DNA of 64,000 nt from Sphingomonas gei (GCF_004792685.1 NZ_SRXT01000002.1:310001-374000), one strand, 5' to 3'; counted from the first letter of the stretch, positions 52,445 to 62,082 are shown. Numbers and translations are program-made. Notes: a model not told the origin generated them from the sequence alone.

Positions 52445-53437
52445 AGCGAGACACAGATTCGGGAAACCGGGGGGCTCGGGTCGTACATGCGGGGCGCAAC
52501 TACACGTAAGGCCATCATCGCGGACGCGCACGCGCATTCCGCGGTCGATTATATTTCGTCGTCGGGGCCGACGATCGAGCTCAAGCGCGCCAAGGGGCGG
52601 CTGCTTCCGCACGTAGAATCCTATTATCTGTTCCGCTGGGACGGCGAAGGCGATCTGGAGCGCTCCGAGCGGATCGATCTCGGCCATATCCGCTTCCTGA
52701 TCCACGGCCAGGGCGAGATGACCTTCCCCGATGGCCATGTCGAGTCGCTCAAGCCGATCATGGTCGCGGGCCCCGGCACCGCCGCCGCCAGCTATCGGAT
52801 GCAGGGGCCGGTGCTCTGCTTCGGCGTGGTGCTGCGCGCGATCGGCTGGAAGGCACTGATCGGCATTCCCGCGCACAAGGTCACCGATCACATCATCGAC
52901 GGCGAGAAACTGTTCTGCGAGCGCGCGCCGCGACTGCTCGAGCAATTGCACGAGATGACCGAGCTCGACGAGATGATCTCGGCGATCGCGCCGCAATTGA
53001 TCATGCGCCAGGAGGAAGTGAAGCCCGTCCCCGACGCGCATTTCCCGTTCCTCGACGCTGTGCGCGAATGGGCGGCGAGCGAGGATCCGACGATCGATGC
53101 GCTCTACGCGACGATCGAGACCAATTCGGGCCTGGGCGAGCGCCAGGTCCAGCGGCTGTGCCTCGAATATTTCGGGGGGCCGCCGACCAAGCTCAAGCGC
53201 AAGTTCCGCGCGATCCGCGCCGCGATGCAGATCTTCCAGGGCGCGCCGATCTCCGACGTGGTCGGGCCCTTCGCCGATCAGTCGCACATGATCAACGAAG
53301 TCAAACACTTCACCGGCCACACCCCGACCAGCCTGCGCGGCAATTCGGATCCGACGCTGACACTGACCTTGCAGAACGAGGGGCTGCACTTCCTGCCCGA
53401 AGTCATCCTCGAACCGGTTGACCTTCGCGCCGCGTGA
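52430..53437 (+). CDS. AraC-type helix-turn-helix regulator
   Basis: 335 residues from ATG 52430; ATG 52442 (MSETQIRE) is equally plausible and neither has a strong ribosome-binding site. An N-terminal cupin-like sensor part (residues about 45-165; ESYYLFRWDGEGDLERSERI, then FGVVLRAIGWKALIGIP) is followed by an AraC DNA-binding domain (about 220-310; SGLGERQVQRLCLEYFGGPP, then FADQSHMINEVKHFTGHTP). The N-terminal part resembles DUF6597-type sensors. The target is unknown. It precedes the suf operon but is separated from it by that operon's own operator. Confidence 0.82.
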   Translation: MSIDMSETQIRETGGLGSYMRGATTRKAIIADAHAHSAVDYISSSGPTIELKRAKGRLLPHVESYYLFRWDGEGDLERSERIDLGHIRFLIHGQGEMTFPDGHVESLKPIMVAGPGTAAASYRMQGPVLCFGVVLRAIGWKALIGIPAHKVTDHIIDGEKLFCERAPRLLEQLHEMTELDEMISAIAPQLIMRQEEVKPVPDAHFPFLDAVREWAASEDPTIDALYATIETNSGLGERQVQRLCLEYFGGPPTKLKRKFRAIRAAMQIFQGAPISDVVGPFADQSHMINEVKHFTGHTPTSLRGNSDPTLTLTLQNEGLHFLPEVILEPVDLRAA

Positions 53438-53446
53438 GCCCATTTG

Positions 53447-53471
53447 CAATCGGACAAGATCGTTCCGATTG
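53447..53471. promoter_or_regulatory. Perfect dyad before the suf regulator, candidate Rrf2 operator
   Basis: CAATCGGA (53447-53454) and TCCGATTG (53464-53471) are perfect 8-bp inverted arms with a 9-nt spacer, ending 7 bp before the rrf2 start codon. The size fits a dimeric Rrf2 protein binding its own promoter. The sequence differs from the E. coli IscR consensus. Confidence 0.6.
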
Positions 53472-53478
53472 TGAGTAG

Positions 53479-53979
53479 ATGCGTCTTTCGAGCCTCGCCG
53501 ACTATGCCGTAGTGATGATGGCCGCCGCCGCGCGCCATTGCGGCGCGTCGTGCCGGCTCAATGCGACGCTGCTCGCCGGCGAGACCGGGCTGCCGCTGCC
53601 CACCGTGCAGAAACTGGTCAGCAAGCTCTCGGCGGCAGGGCTTATCGAAAGCGCGCGCGGCACCGGCGGCGGCTTCCGCCTGGCGCGCCCGCCGGCGGCG
53701 ATCACCGTCGCGGACATCGTCGAGGCGATCGAAGGCCCGATCGCACTGACCATTTGCGTCGACGCCGCACGCGACGATTGCGCGATGGGCGGCACCTGCC
53801 GGGTCATGCCGCATTGGAGCACCATCAACGGCGCCGTCCGAGGCGCGCTTGCCGGGGTGAGCCTGGCGAGCCTCACACATCCCGTTCGCCCTGAGCTTGT
53901 CGAAGGGCCGTTCTTTTCTTCATCGTCTTCGCAAAAGGAGGGTGGGGCTTCGACGAGCTCGGCCCGAACGGTTTATTGA
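53479..53979 (+). CDS. Rrf2 family regulator of the suf operon
   Basis: 166 residues. The Rrf2 winged helix is seen ([20 protein letters not shown], then [20 protein letters not shown] and [12 protein letters not shown]). The cysteine cluster typical of Fe-S sensing follows: [16 protein letters not shown] (three Cys). It probably senses Fe-S status and represses the suf genes it heads. The last 30 or so residues ([13 protein letters not shown] onward) are not family sequence but come from an inserted repeat. The stop overlaps the sufB ATG by one base (TGATG). Confidence 0.92.
   Translation: MRLSSLADYAVVMMAAAARHCGASCRLNATLLAGETGLPLPTVQKLVSKLSAAGLIESARGTGGGFRLARPPAAITVADIVEAIEGPIALTICVDAARDDCAMGGTCRVMPHWSTINGAVRGALAGVSLASLTHPVRPELVEGPFFSSSSSQKEGGASTSSARTVY
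53882..53971. repeat. Facing repeat pair of the PELVEG type, overlapping the rrf2 3' end
   Basis: CCGTTCGCCCTGAGCTTGTC (from 53882) faces GAGCTCGGCCCGAACGG (to 53971). The two arms are near reverse complements and can pair. Translated on the plus strand the left arm gives RPELVEGP, a tail seen in many unrelated proteobacterial proteins. The repeat therefore forms coding sequence here. Confidence 0.85.
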
Positions 53980-55442
53980 TGGCTACCCGCAACGCCGAGG
54001 CGCTCGCCGCCGCGAACAAGAAATATGAATGGGGCTTCGCCTCGGACGTCGAACAGGAATTCGCGCCCAAGGGGCTGAGCGAAGACACCGTCCGCTTCAT
54101 CTCGGCCAAGAAGAACGAGCCCGAATGGATGCTCGAATGGCGGCTCAAGGCCTTCCGCATCTGGCAGGAGATGGAGCTTCCGCAATGGGCGAAGCTGCAG
54201 ATTCCGCACATCGATTATCAGGACGCTTATTATTACGCCGAGCCCAAGGCGAAGAAGACGATCGGCAGCCTCGACGAGCTCGATCCGGAGATTCTCCGCG
54301 TCTACGAAAAGCTCGGCATCCCGATCGAGGAGCAGAAGGTCCTCGCCGGAGTCGAGGGTGCGCGCAAGATCGCAGTCGACGCCGTGTTCGACAGCGTCTC
54401 GGTCGCGACCACGTTCCGCAAGGAGCTCGAAGCCGCGGGCGTCATCTTCCGCTCGATCAGCGAGGCAATCCGCGAATATCCCGAGCTGATCCGCAAATGG
54501 CTGGGCAAGGTCGTGCCGGTGCGCGACAATTTCTTCTCGGCGCTCAATGCGGCGGTCTTCTCCGACGGCACCTTCGTTTACATTCCCGAGGGCGTGCGTT
54601 GCCCGATGGAGCTGAGCACCTATTTCCGGATCAATGCCGAAAATACCGGCCAGTTCGAGCGCACGCTGATCGTCGCCGACAAAGGGAGCTACGTCTCCTA
54701 TCTCGAAGGCTGCACCGCGCCGATGCGCGACGAGAACCAGCTCCATGCCGCAGTAGTCGAACTGGTCGCGCTCGACGATGCCGAAATCAAATATTCCACC
54801 GTGCAGAACTGGTATCCCGGCGACGAGAACGGGCTGGGCGGGATCTTCAACTTCGTCACCAAGCGCGCTTTGTGCGCCGGCAAGAACTCGAAGGTCAGCT
54901 GGACCCAGGTCGAGACCGGCAGTGCAATCACCTGGAAATATCCGAGCTGCATTCTCCAGGGCGACGGATCGGTCGGCGAATTCTATTCGGTGGCGGTGAC
55001 CAACGGCCGTCAGCAGGCCGATACCGGCACCAAGATGCTGCATATCGGCAAGAACACCCGCTCGACGATCGTGTCGAAGGGCATTTCGGCCGGCCGCAGC
55101 GACAATACCTATCGCGGCAAGGTGCTGGTCAATGCCGGCGCCGAGAATGTCCGCAACTTCACTCAGTGCGACAGCCTGTTGCTCGGCGATCAATGCGGCG
55201 CGCACACCGTGCCGTACATCGAAGTCAAGAACCCGACCGCACAGATCGAGCACGAGGCCACCACGTCGAAGATCAGCGAGGACCAGATGTTCTACGCGAT
55301 GCAGCGCGGGCTCGATTCCGAAGCCGCGGTGGCGCTGATCGTCAACGGCTTCGCGCGCGAAGTGCTCAAGCAGCTGCCGATGGAGTTCGCCGTCGAAGCG
55401 CAGAAATTGCTGGGGATCAGCCTCGAGGGGTCGGTGGGATGA
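53979..55442 (+). CDS. sufB: Fe-S cluster assembly protein SufB
   Basis: 487 residues from ATG 53979; TTG 53976 in the same frame is less likely. The family core is complete: [60 protein letters not shown], and [20 protein letters not shown], with the conserved Cys, then [21 protein letters not shown]. SufB is the scaffold subunit of the SufBC2D complex that builds clusters in the cytoplasm. Three small unrelated genes separate it from sufC, which is unusual. Confidence 0.97.
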   Translation: MATRNAEALAAANKKYEWGFASDVEQEFAPKGLSEDTVRFISAKKNEPEWMLEWRLKAFRIWQEMELPQWAKLQIPHIDYQDAYYYAEPKAKKTIGSLDELDPEILRVYEKLGIPIEEQKVLAGVEGARKIAVDAVFDSVSVATTFRKELEAAGVIFRSISEAIREYPELIRKWLGKVVPVRDNFFSALNAAVFSDGTFVYIPEGVRCPMELSTYFRINAENTGQFERTLIVADKGSYVSYLEGCTAPMRDENQLHAAVVELVALDDAEIKYSTVQNWYPGDENGLGGIFNFVTKRALCAGKNSKVSWTQVETGSAITWKYPSCILQGDGSVGEFYSVAVTNGRQQADTGTKMLHIGKNTRSTIVSKGISAGRSDNTYRGKVLVNAGAENVRNFTQCDSLLLGDQCGAHTVPYIEVKNPTAQIEHEATTSKISEDQMFYAMQRGLDSEAAVALIVNGFAREVLKQLPMEFAVEAQKLLGISLEGSVG

Positions 55443-55459
55443 CCCGTCTTCCTTCCACC

Positions 55460-55570
55460 CGTCATGCCGGACGTGTTCCGGTATCCACCGCGCCGCGGGG
55501 TGAACGCGAAGCCGCGCATGCCTCTCGCTCTGCCGCGCGCTGGACCCCGGACCAAGTCCGGGGTGACGAT
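55460..55570. repeat. Diverged facing REP-like pair after sufB
   Basis: CGTCATGCCGGACGTGTTCC (from 55460) and GGACCCCGGACCAAGTCCGG then GGTGACGAT (to 55570). Each arm is a hairpin (CCGGAC with GTTCCGG; CCCCGGAC with GTCCGGGG). The core differs from the CGGCGAA type elsewhere, so this is a second subfamily. It lies between sufB and the first insert gene. Confidence 0.78.
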
Positions 55571-55587
55571 GGGTCGGTGCCCACCCG

Positions 55588-56100
55588 GTGATCCTCGCGC
55601 TCCTCCTCCTCTTGCAGTCCACGCCTGCCGCGCCCCCTGCGGACTCTCCCGAAATCGAGGAAGTCGTCGTGCAGGCGAAGCTCGGGCTCACCACGATGCT
55701 GTTCGACAAGGGCAATGACGGGCGGCTGCGCAATTGCCGGGTGATGGTGTCGAGCGGCAGCCAGAAGCGCGATACCGCCGCGTGCCAGGCGACTCCGGTC
55801 TGCTATGCCAAGACCGCCGACGAAGTGACCGATTGCCGCGAACTCGGCATGCTCGAAATGGCGTCGATCGCGTTGCCGGCGGAGAAACGGCCCGTTGGTA
55901 CCGGCGCGCCGCAGACCTTCACTTTGCCCCAGCTGCTCGATCTCAAACCCGCGCTGACCGACAATCAGGCCGGCCCGCTGACGGTGCAGGAGCCGAGCCG
56001 CGAGACCGAGCGCCAGCGCGTCAAGCTGCCGCCCTTGCCCAAGGCACCTTCGGATGGGCCGGTGATCCGCCTCGTCCCTGCGCGCGAGGCCGGGGAATGA
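55588..56100 (+). CDS. Exported four-cysteine protein (1) inside the suf operon
   Basis: 170 residues from GTG 55588. A hydrophobic N-terminus (MILALLLLLQSTPAAPP) suggests export. Residues 22-90 carry Cys50, Cys66, Cys72 and Cys83 in a C-x15-C-x5-C-x10-C pattern. The segment EEVVVQAKLG...RNCRVMVSSG...ACQATPVC matches the third insert gene. The C-terminal half is Pro-rich and probably disordered. No known family was recognised. It lies between sufB and sufC and is likely co-transcribed. Paired cysteines would fit disulfides in the periplasm (inference). Confidence 0.7.
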   Translation: MILALLLLLQSTPAAPPADSPEIEEVVVQAKLGLTTMLFDKGNDGRLRNCRVMVSSGSQKRDTAACQATPVCYAKTADEVTDCRELGMLEMASIALPAEKRPVGTGAPQTFTLPQLLDLKPALTDNQAGPLTVQEPSRETERQRVKLPPLPKAPSDGPVIRLVPAREAGE

Positions 56101-56170
56101 GCGTTGCAAACCGCCCGTGCGGGGCTCGCCGCAATTTGGGGCAAATGTTCGCGCCCCCTGGAGTATTCGA

Positions 56171-56593
56171 ATGACCTTCGCAATCTTGCTCGCAATCGCC
56201 GCCCAGGCCGGCGGTGGCGTCGCGGTCGACAGCGTGCCGCAGATCGGCATCGCCACGCGTTATGCGCGCTGCATCGTGCGCCAGATCGGCGTCGCTCCGG
56301 CCGAGGACAGCGCGCGCGCCGCGAAGGTGCAGGACGCAGTCAAGGGTTGCCGCACCTTCATCGAGAGCGATTACACGCAGGGCCGGATCATGCTCGGCGA
56401 CCGCCCGGTGAACAAGCGCTGGTGGGGGCGGATGCAGAGCATCCTCGATTCGGTCGAGGCGGACGTCACTGCTGCGATCGTCCAGCCCAAGCAATATAAG
56501 ATCATCTGGGAATTGCCCGGCGGTGGCCGCGTCGACGCGTACAATGCGCCCGAGCCACTCAAGACGATCAAGCTGCTGACGGTGCCTTTGTGA
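56171..56593 (+). CDS. Small exported protein (2) inside the suf operon
   Basis: 140 residues from ATG 56171, with GGAG 8 nt upstream. The N-terminus MTFAILLAIAAQAGGGVAV is a short signal-like segment. Two cysteines (34 and 60) lie in a helical region (RYARCIVRQIG and VKGCRTFIESDY); the rest has a Trp-rich KRWWGRMQSIL. It is not a paralogue of the first and third insert genes. The family was not recognised. The next gene starts inside its last codons. Confidence 0.65.
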   Translation: MTFAILLAIAAQAGGGVAVDSVPQIGIATRYARCIVRQIGVAPAEDSARAAKVQDAVKGCRTFIESDYTQGRIMLGDRPVNKRWWGRMQSILDSVEADVTAAIVQPKQYKIIWELPGGGRVDAYNAPEPLKTIKLLTVPL

Positions 56594-56891
56594 GCCTGTC
56601 GCTCGCCGCTTTGCTGCTGGCGCCGGCGCTACAGGAAACGCCGCAAGAAGAGATCGTCGTCACGGCGCGGCTGCGGGCGCTAGACGTTCATCTCCAGCTC
56701 GATCGCAAGAAGCACATCCGCGCGTGCTCGATCGCCATGACCAGCGGTGACAACGGCTTCGATCGTACCGCATGCGAGGCGACGGTCGCCTGCGCGCGGT
56801 CCGGAATCAGTGAAGCGGCGGCGATGCGCACCTGCGTGCGGCCGAAGCTGCTCGCATACGCACGCACCCAGCTCGGGGAAGAACAGGAATA

Positions 56892-56892
<1 letters not shown>
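56590..56892 (+). CDS. Exported four-cysteine protein (3) inside the suf operon
   Basis: 100 residues from GTG 56590, overlapping the previous stop by 4 bp. A hydrophobic N-terminus (MSLSLAALLLAPALQ) is followed by EEIVVTARLR and Cys46, Cys62, Cys68 and Cys82 (C-x15-C-x5-C-x13-C). The order and spacing of the first three cysteines and the flanking residues (AMTSG, TACEATVACA) match insert gene 1, so the two are paralogues. The TAATG junction with sufC indicates translational coupling to the Suf machinery. Confidence 0.7.
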
Positions 56893-57632
<740 letters not shown>

Positions 57633-57644
57633 GAGGGCTTCCTA

Positions 57645-57675
57645 AAATCCTCCCTCGCGCAGCGGGGGAGGATTT
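57645..57675 (+). promoter_or_regulatory. Hairpin covering the sufD ribosome-binding site
   Basis: AAATCCTCCC (57645-57654), an 11-nt loop and GGGAGGATTT (57666-57675) form a perfect 10-bp stem. The right arm contains the Shine-Dalgarno sequence GGGAGGA, and sufD starts at 57677. Folding would hide the site, so sufD output could be tuned against sufC. Confidence 0.6.
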
Positions 57676-57676
57676 G

Positions 57677-58762
57677 ATGATCAGCACGCACCAGCTCCCC
57701 ACTCCACGCCTGGAGGAATGGCGTTGGGCCGACATGGGCGCGCTGCGTGCCGCGGCGGACGCCGAGCCGCGCGATTTCGGCATCAAGCCTGCCGATCTGT
57801 TCCTCGACATGGAAGGTCCCCGCCTCCTGTTCGTCGATGGCATGTTCGAGCCTGCGCATAGCCGACCCGGCCCGGTAACGATCGCGCGCTTCGCACCCGA
57901 GACCCCGCACCCGCTCGGCAGCATGGCCGAGGGCGAGGGCTGGGCGCTGACGCTCGACACAGGGGCCGCGGTCACCGGCATCCAGATCGTCCATCTCGGC
58001 TCGGGCGGCGAAAGCCATGTGCCCGCGCGGATCATGCTTGCCGAAGATGCAGTCGCGTCGGTGGTCGAGACCTATGCCGGATCGGGCTGGGCCAACCGCA
58101 TCACCCAGATGACGCTGGCCCATGGCGCGCGGCTGATGCGCTCGGTCCGGCTGTTGCAGCCGGACGGCTTCGTCTCGATCCGCGACGAGGCCGAGATCGG
58201 CGAGGCCGCGAGCCTCGTTTCGGTATTCCTCGGCGCCGGTGGCATGGGCAGCCGAATCGACGGCGCGCTGACGCTCATCGGAAAGGGTGGCTTTGCCGAG
58301 ATGGGTGGGGCGCTGCTCACCTCGGGCACCCAGAAGCAGGAAGCTGCGGTCAGCGTGCGGCACGAGGCGATCGAAGGCACCTCTCGGCAATTGTGGCGCG
58401 CGGTCGCGGCGAACCGCTCGGTGGTGAGCCTCGCGGCACGCGTCGAAGTCGCGCGCGGCGCGCAGCAAACCGACGGCGGGCAATCGCTGCGCGGGCTGCT
58501 GCTAGATCGCGGCGCGACGGTGAACCTCAAGCCCGAGCTCGAGATCTTCGCCGACGACGTCAAATGCGCGCACGGCGCGACGGTCGGCGAGCTCGATCGC
58601 GGCGCATTGTTCTACCTGCAAAGCCGCGGCGTTCCCGAGGCGCGCGCCAAGGCGCTGCTGACGCGCGCCTTCGTGGCCGACGCGGTGTCGCGGATCGGCG
58701 AGGAAGCGGTGCGGGCGGCGTTCGAAGCCGATGCCGAGCGGTGGCTGGAGAAGGGGCTATGA
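57677..58762 (+). CDS. sufD: Fe-S cluster assembly protein SufD
   Basis: 361 residues from ATG 57677, preceded by GGGAGGA; GTG 57629, overlapping the sufC stop, is an alternative. The C-terminal SufB/SufD beta-helix is recognisable (SVRHEAIEGTSRQLWRAVAA, LLLDRGATVNLKPELEIFAD and KCAHGATVGELDRGALFYLQ with the conserved Cys and His). The N-terminal helical part is short, as in other alphaproteobacteria. It pairs with SufB in the scaffold complex. Confidence 0.95.
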   Translation: MISTHQLPTPRLEEWRWADMGALRAAADAEPRDFGIKPADLFLDMEGPRLLFVDGMFEPAHSRPGPVTIARFAPETPHPLGSMAEGEGWALTLDTGAAVTGIQIVHLGSGGESHVPARIMLAEDAVASVVETYAGSGWANRITQMTLAHGARLMRSVRLLQPDGFVSIRDEAEIGEAASLVSVFLGAGGMGSRIDGALTLIGKGGFAEMGGALLTSGTQKQEAAVSVRHEAIEGTSRQLWRAVAANRSVVSLAARVEVARGAQQTDGGQSLRGLLLDRGATVNLKPELEIFADDVKCAHGATVGELDRGALFYLQSRGVPEARAKALLTRAFVADAVSRIGEEAVRAAFEADAERWLEKGL

Positions 58763-59970
58763 CAGTCGCAACCGCCACGCGTCCCCTCGACCTGCTCGCC
58801 GACTTCCCCGCGATCCCCCCCGGCTGGGCCTATCTCGACACCGCCGCCACCTCGCAAAAGCCGCGCCCCGTGCTCGACGCGATCGCGCGCGGTTATGGCG
58901 AGACCTATGCCACCGTCCATCGCGGCGTATATCAGCGCAGCGCCGACATGACGCTGGCGTTCGAGGCCGCGCGCGAGCGCGTGGCGGCGTTCATCGGCGG
59001 CAAGCCCGGGGAGACGATCTTCGTCCGCGGCGCGACCGAGGGGATCAACCTCGTCGCGACATGCTGGGCGGGTACACAGCTCGAGGCCGGCGACCGCATC
59101 CTGCTCTCCACGCTCGAGCATCATTCGAACATCGTGCCGTGGCAGATGGTCGCCGGGAAGGTCGGCGCCGAAATCGACGTGATCCCGCTCACCCCCGACC
59201 ACCGCATCGATCTCGACGCGATGGCGGCGATGATCACGCCTGCGCACAAATTGGTCGCGCTCGCCCACGTCTCGAACGTTCTCGGCGCGGTGCTCGACGC
59301 GAAGCGGGCCTGCCAGATCGCGCATTCGGTCGGCGCCAGGATCCTGCTCGATGGCTGCCAGGCAGTGCCGCGGCTGCCGGTCGACGTCGCGGAGATCGGC
59401 TGCGACTTCTACGTCTTCTCGGGCCACAAGCTCTACGGCCCCACCGGTATCGGCGTGCTGTGGGGGCGCTCCGAACTGCTCGAAGCGATGCCGCCATATC
59501 AGGGCGGCGGCTCGATGATCGATCGCGTCACCTTCGCCAGGACTACCTATGCCCCGCCGCCGGGCCGCTTCGAGGCGGGGACGCCGCACATCGTCGGCGT
59601 GGTCGGGCTGCATGCCGCGATCGACTATGTCGACGGTATCGGGCTCGCGCGGATCCACGCCCACGAGACCGCGCTGGTAACCCAGGCACGCGATGCACTG
59701 TCGCAGATCAACAGCGTCCGGCTGTTCGGTCCGGACGACAGCGCCGGGATCGTCAGTTTTGCCGTCGGGGGGGTGCATCCGCACGATGTCGCCACCATCT
59801 TGGACGAAGGCAATGTCGCGATCCGCGCCGGGCATCACTGCGCGCAGCCGCTGATGGACGCATTGGGCGTGCCGGCGACCGCGCGGGCGAGCTTCGGAGT
59901 GTACAATCATGCCGGCGACATCGCCGCATTGGTCAAGGGTATCGAACGCGTGACGAGGATTTTCGGGTGA
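58759..59970 (+). CDS. sufS: Cysteine desulfurase SufS
   Basis: 403 residues from ATG 58759, overlapping the sufD stop by 4 bp. The PLP-binding Lys lies in FSGHKLYGPTGIGVLWG, the His in TLEHHSNIVPWQ, and the catalytic Cys loop is RAGHHCAQPLMDALG. These agree with the SufS class II type. It takes sulfur from cysteine for SufBCD. No sufE or sufU gene is next to it, so its sulfur acceptor lies elsewhere or is SufB directly. Confidence 0.96.
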   Translation: MTVATATRPLDLLADFPAIPPGWAYLDTAATSQKPRPVLDAIARGYGETYATVHRGVYQRSADMTLAFEAARERVAAFIGGKPGETIFVRGATEGINLVATCWAGTQLEAGDRILLSTLEHHSNIVPWQMVAGKVGAEIDVIPLTPDHRIDLDAMAAMITPAHKLVALAHVSNVLGAVLDAKRACQIAHSVGARILLDGCQAVPRLPVDVAEIGCDFYVFSGHKLYGPTGIGVLWGRSELLEAMPPYQGGGSMIDRVTFARTTYAPPPGRFEAGTPHIVGVVGLHAAIDYVDGIGLARIHAHETALVTQARDALSQINSVRLFGPDDSAGIVSFAVGGVHPHDVATILDEGNVAIRAGHHCAQPLMDALGVPATARASFGVYNHAGDIAALVKGIERVTRIFG

Positions 59971-60431
59971 ACGAGGAACGCAGGATCGCAGTGGAAGAAG
60001 TCGACGCCGTCGCCGCGCCGCCCAAGGCGCGCGTTGAGGACGTCACCGAGACGTTCGAGCGCAAGCGCGACTATCTCACCGGCTTCCTGACGCAAAAGCC
60101 CGAGGCGCATCCGGCGGGTGAGCCCGGCGGCGAACTCTATGAAGCGGTGATCACTGCGCTCAAGGAGATCTACGATCCGGAGATCCCGGTGAACATCTAC
60201 GATCTCGGGCTGATCTACGGCGTCGACATCAGCGCCGACGGCCATGCCGCAGTTCAGATGACGCTGACCACGCCGCATTGCCCGGTCGCCGAATCGATGC
60301 CCGGCGAAGTCGAATTGCGCGTCGGTTCGGTGCCGGGGATCGGCCATGCCGAAGTCAATCTGGTCTGGGATCCGCCCTGGGACCCGCAGAAGATGACCGA
60401 CGACGCCAAGCTCGAACTGGGGATGCTGTGA
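59967..60431 (+). CDS. MIP18/DUF59-family Fe-S assembly protein (SufT-like)
   Basis: 154 residues from GTG 59967, 4-bp overlap with sufS. The N-terminal 50 residues are a charged extension. The DUF59 domain follows: EIYDPEIPVNIYDLGLIYGV, then MTLTTPHCPVAESMPGEV with the conserved Cys, and VWDPPWDPQKM. In suf operons such proteins help mature Fe-S enzymes. Confidence 0.92.
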   Translation: MNEERRIAVEEVDAVAAPPKARVEDVTETFERKRDYLTGFLTQKPEAHPAGEPGGELYEAVITALKEIYDPEIPVNIYDLGLIYGVDISADGHAAVQMTLTTPHCPVAESMPGEVELRVGSVPGIGHAEVNLVWDPPWDPQKMTDDAKLELGML

Positions 60432-60781
60432 TGGCCACCGTTCGCCAACGCCCCGCCGCGCTCAACCTCACCGAGCGCGCGCATGCCCGCATCGCCGAGT
60501 TGATGGCCAAGGCGCCCGACGGTACTGTCGGCGTCAAGCTGTCGACCCCGCGCCGCGGTTGCTCGGGGCTGGCCTATTCGGTCGATTATGTCGGCGAGGC
60601 CGCGCCGTTCGACGAGCGGATCGAGACTCCCGGCGGCACCTTCTTCGTCGACGGTGCCTCGGTGCTCTACCTGGTCGGATCGACGATGGACTGGGTCGAG
60701 GACGATTTCGCCGCGGGGTTCACCTTCGAAAACCCCAATGCCAAGGGCAGCTGCGGCTGCGGCGAGAGCTTCACGGTTTAG
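60431..60781 (+). CDS. sufA: A-type Fe-S carrier (SufA/IscA/ErpA family)
   Basis: 116 residues, starting right at the previous stop (TGATG). The three cluster cysteines are in RRGCSGLAY and GSCGCGESF (C...CxC), and VDGASVLYLVGSTMDWVED is typical of the family. It carries clusters from SufBCD to target proteins. It is the last gene of the operon; a REP-like pair follows 22 bp later. Confidence 0.95.
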   Translation: MATVRQRPAALNLTERAHARIAELMAKAPDGTVGVKLSTPRRGCSGLAYSVDYVGEAAPFDERIETPGGTFFVDGASVLYLVGSTMDWVEDDFAAGFTFENPNAKGSCGCGESFTV

Positions 60782-60803
60782 AGTTGAGCACAGCAGCTTG
60801 AAT

Positions 60804-60885
60804 CGTCATCCCGGCGAAAGCCGGGATCCAGAGTCAGGCAGGTGGCCCTTGCGGCCCTGGATCCCGGCCTTCGCCGGGATGACGA
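60804..60885. repeat. Facing pair of REP-like inverted repeats after the suf operon
   Basis: CGTCATCCCGGCGAAAGCCG (from 60804) and CGGCCTTCGCCGGGATGACG (to about 60884) are near-perfect reverse complements, each also a hairpin. They lie between the convergent sufA and glycosyltransferase genes and may help end both transcripts. Confidence 0.9.
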
Positions 60886-60890
60886 GGGGT

Positions 60891-61955
60891 CTACGCCGCC
60901 AGCCGTTCGCGCATCTCGGCCGCCATCGCCGCATAGGATTGTGCCTCGTCGTCGATGCCCAAAGTCTCGTAGAGCATTGCGAGATTCTGCGCGGCGAGAT
61001 GGCTGCCGCAGCCCTCGACCGATCCGTCCAGATCGGGCCGCTCGCCGATCTCGAGGCAACGCTTCCACGCCCCTTCGACGATCGGGAGCAGCTCCACCAT
61101 CGCGATTCCCGGATTGCGGCTGGCATGTTCGAGATAGAGGTCGGCGACGGCGAAGAAGAAGTCGGGCGAGCGCTGCCAATGCGCGTGCTCGGCATCGGCA
61201 AAGGCCAGCGCCTCGTCGAACCGTTCGGCGCGCTTGAGTGCCTGCAACGCGGCGACCACAACGCCTTGGCGCCATGCCGAATCGGGCGTGCCGGTGCGGT
61301 GCGCGGTCATCAGCGCGTCGGCGGCTTCATCGGGCTTGCCGCGCACGAGATGCTCGCGCCCGAGCTGGAACCAGAAATAGGAATCGCCGGGATCGGCGTC
61401 GAGCTCGGCGCGCAGCAGTGCCTCGTTGCGCCCCGCCTTGCGCGCGAGCTGAGCGCCGTCGAAACCGTCATGGCGCACCGCGAGCGGCAACACCTTCATC
61501 GGCAGCGGCGACACCGGCTGCTCGTGGATCCGCCCCTCGTAGCGTACGCCGCGGGGCAGGATCCGCGGGACGAATTTCCGCGCCACCGGCTGGTCCGACG
61601 CCGTCCGGTTCACGATCCTGACGCAGCCGATGAAGCGCGCCGGCGCGGGGGCGGGGGGCAGCGTCGCGCGGCCGAGCGCACCGACATCGCCTTCGAGCCA
61701 CTCGTCGGCGTCGAGGATCAAGTTCCAGTCGGCGTCCGAATAGTCGAGCGCCGCGTTGCGTGCCGCCGCGAAGTCGTCGCACCAGTCGAAGTGATGAACC
61801 GTCGCGCCGCATGCTTCGGCAATCGCGACGGTGTCGTCGGTAGATCCGGTGTCGAGCACGATCATCGCGTCGACATGGCCGCGCACGCTGTCGAGGCAGC
61901 GCGCAATGCAGCGCGCCTCGTTCCGTACGATCATGACGAGCGCCAAGCATGGCAT
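60891..61955 (-). CDS. Family 2 glycosyltransferase with C-terminal helical repeats
   Basis: 354 residues from ATG 61955, with AAGGA about 10 nt upstream. The GT-A domain (1-165) starts LALVMIVRNEARCIARCLDS, then VLDTGSTDDTVAIA and the metal motif LILDADEWLE. The remainder is alpha-helical with TPR-like repeats (SYFWFQLGREHLVRGKPDEA, FDEALAFADAEHAHW, AQNLAMLYETLGIDDEAQSY). Such SunS/WaaE-like enzymes glycosylate peptides, lipids or cell-surface glycans; the acceptor is not evident. No membrane segment. Confidence 0.85.
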   Translation of the reverse strand: MPCLALVMIVRNEARCIARCLDSVRGHVDAMIVLDTGSTDDTVAIAEACGATVHHFDWCDDFAAARNAALDYSDADWNLILDADEWLEGDVGALGRATLPPAPAPARFIGCVRIVNRTASDQPVARKFVPRILPRGVRYEGRIHEQPVSPLPMKVLPLAVRHDGFDGAQLARKAGRNEALLRAELDADPGDSYFWFQLGREHLVRGKPDEAADALMTAHRTGTPDSAWRQGVVVAALQALKRAERFDEALAFADAEHAHWQRSPDFFFAVADLYLEHASRNPGIAMVELLPIVEGAWKRCLEIGERPDLDGSVEGCGSHLAAQNLAMLYETLGIDDEAQSYAAMAAEMRERLAA

Positions 61956-62082
61956 TGCGGTGATATCCTTCGCTGGCACGGCGGTGCCAATAGCCATTAT
62001 AGGACGTTCGACAGCCGGGCTGCGTCGCGCCGCGCGATCGGCTACAGCCTCGCTCTCTCTATTTGCCGGAGTTTCCCCACGC

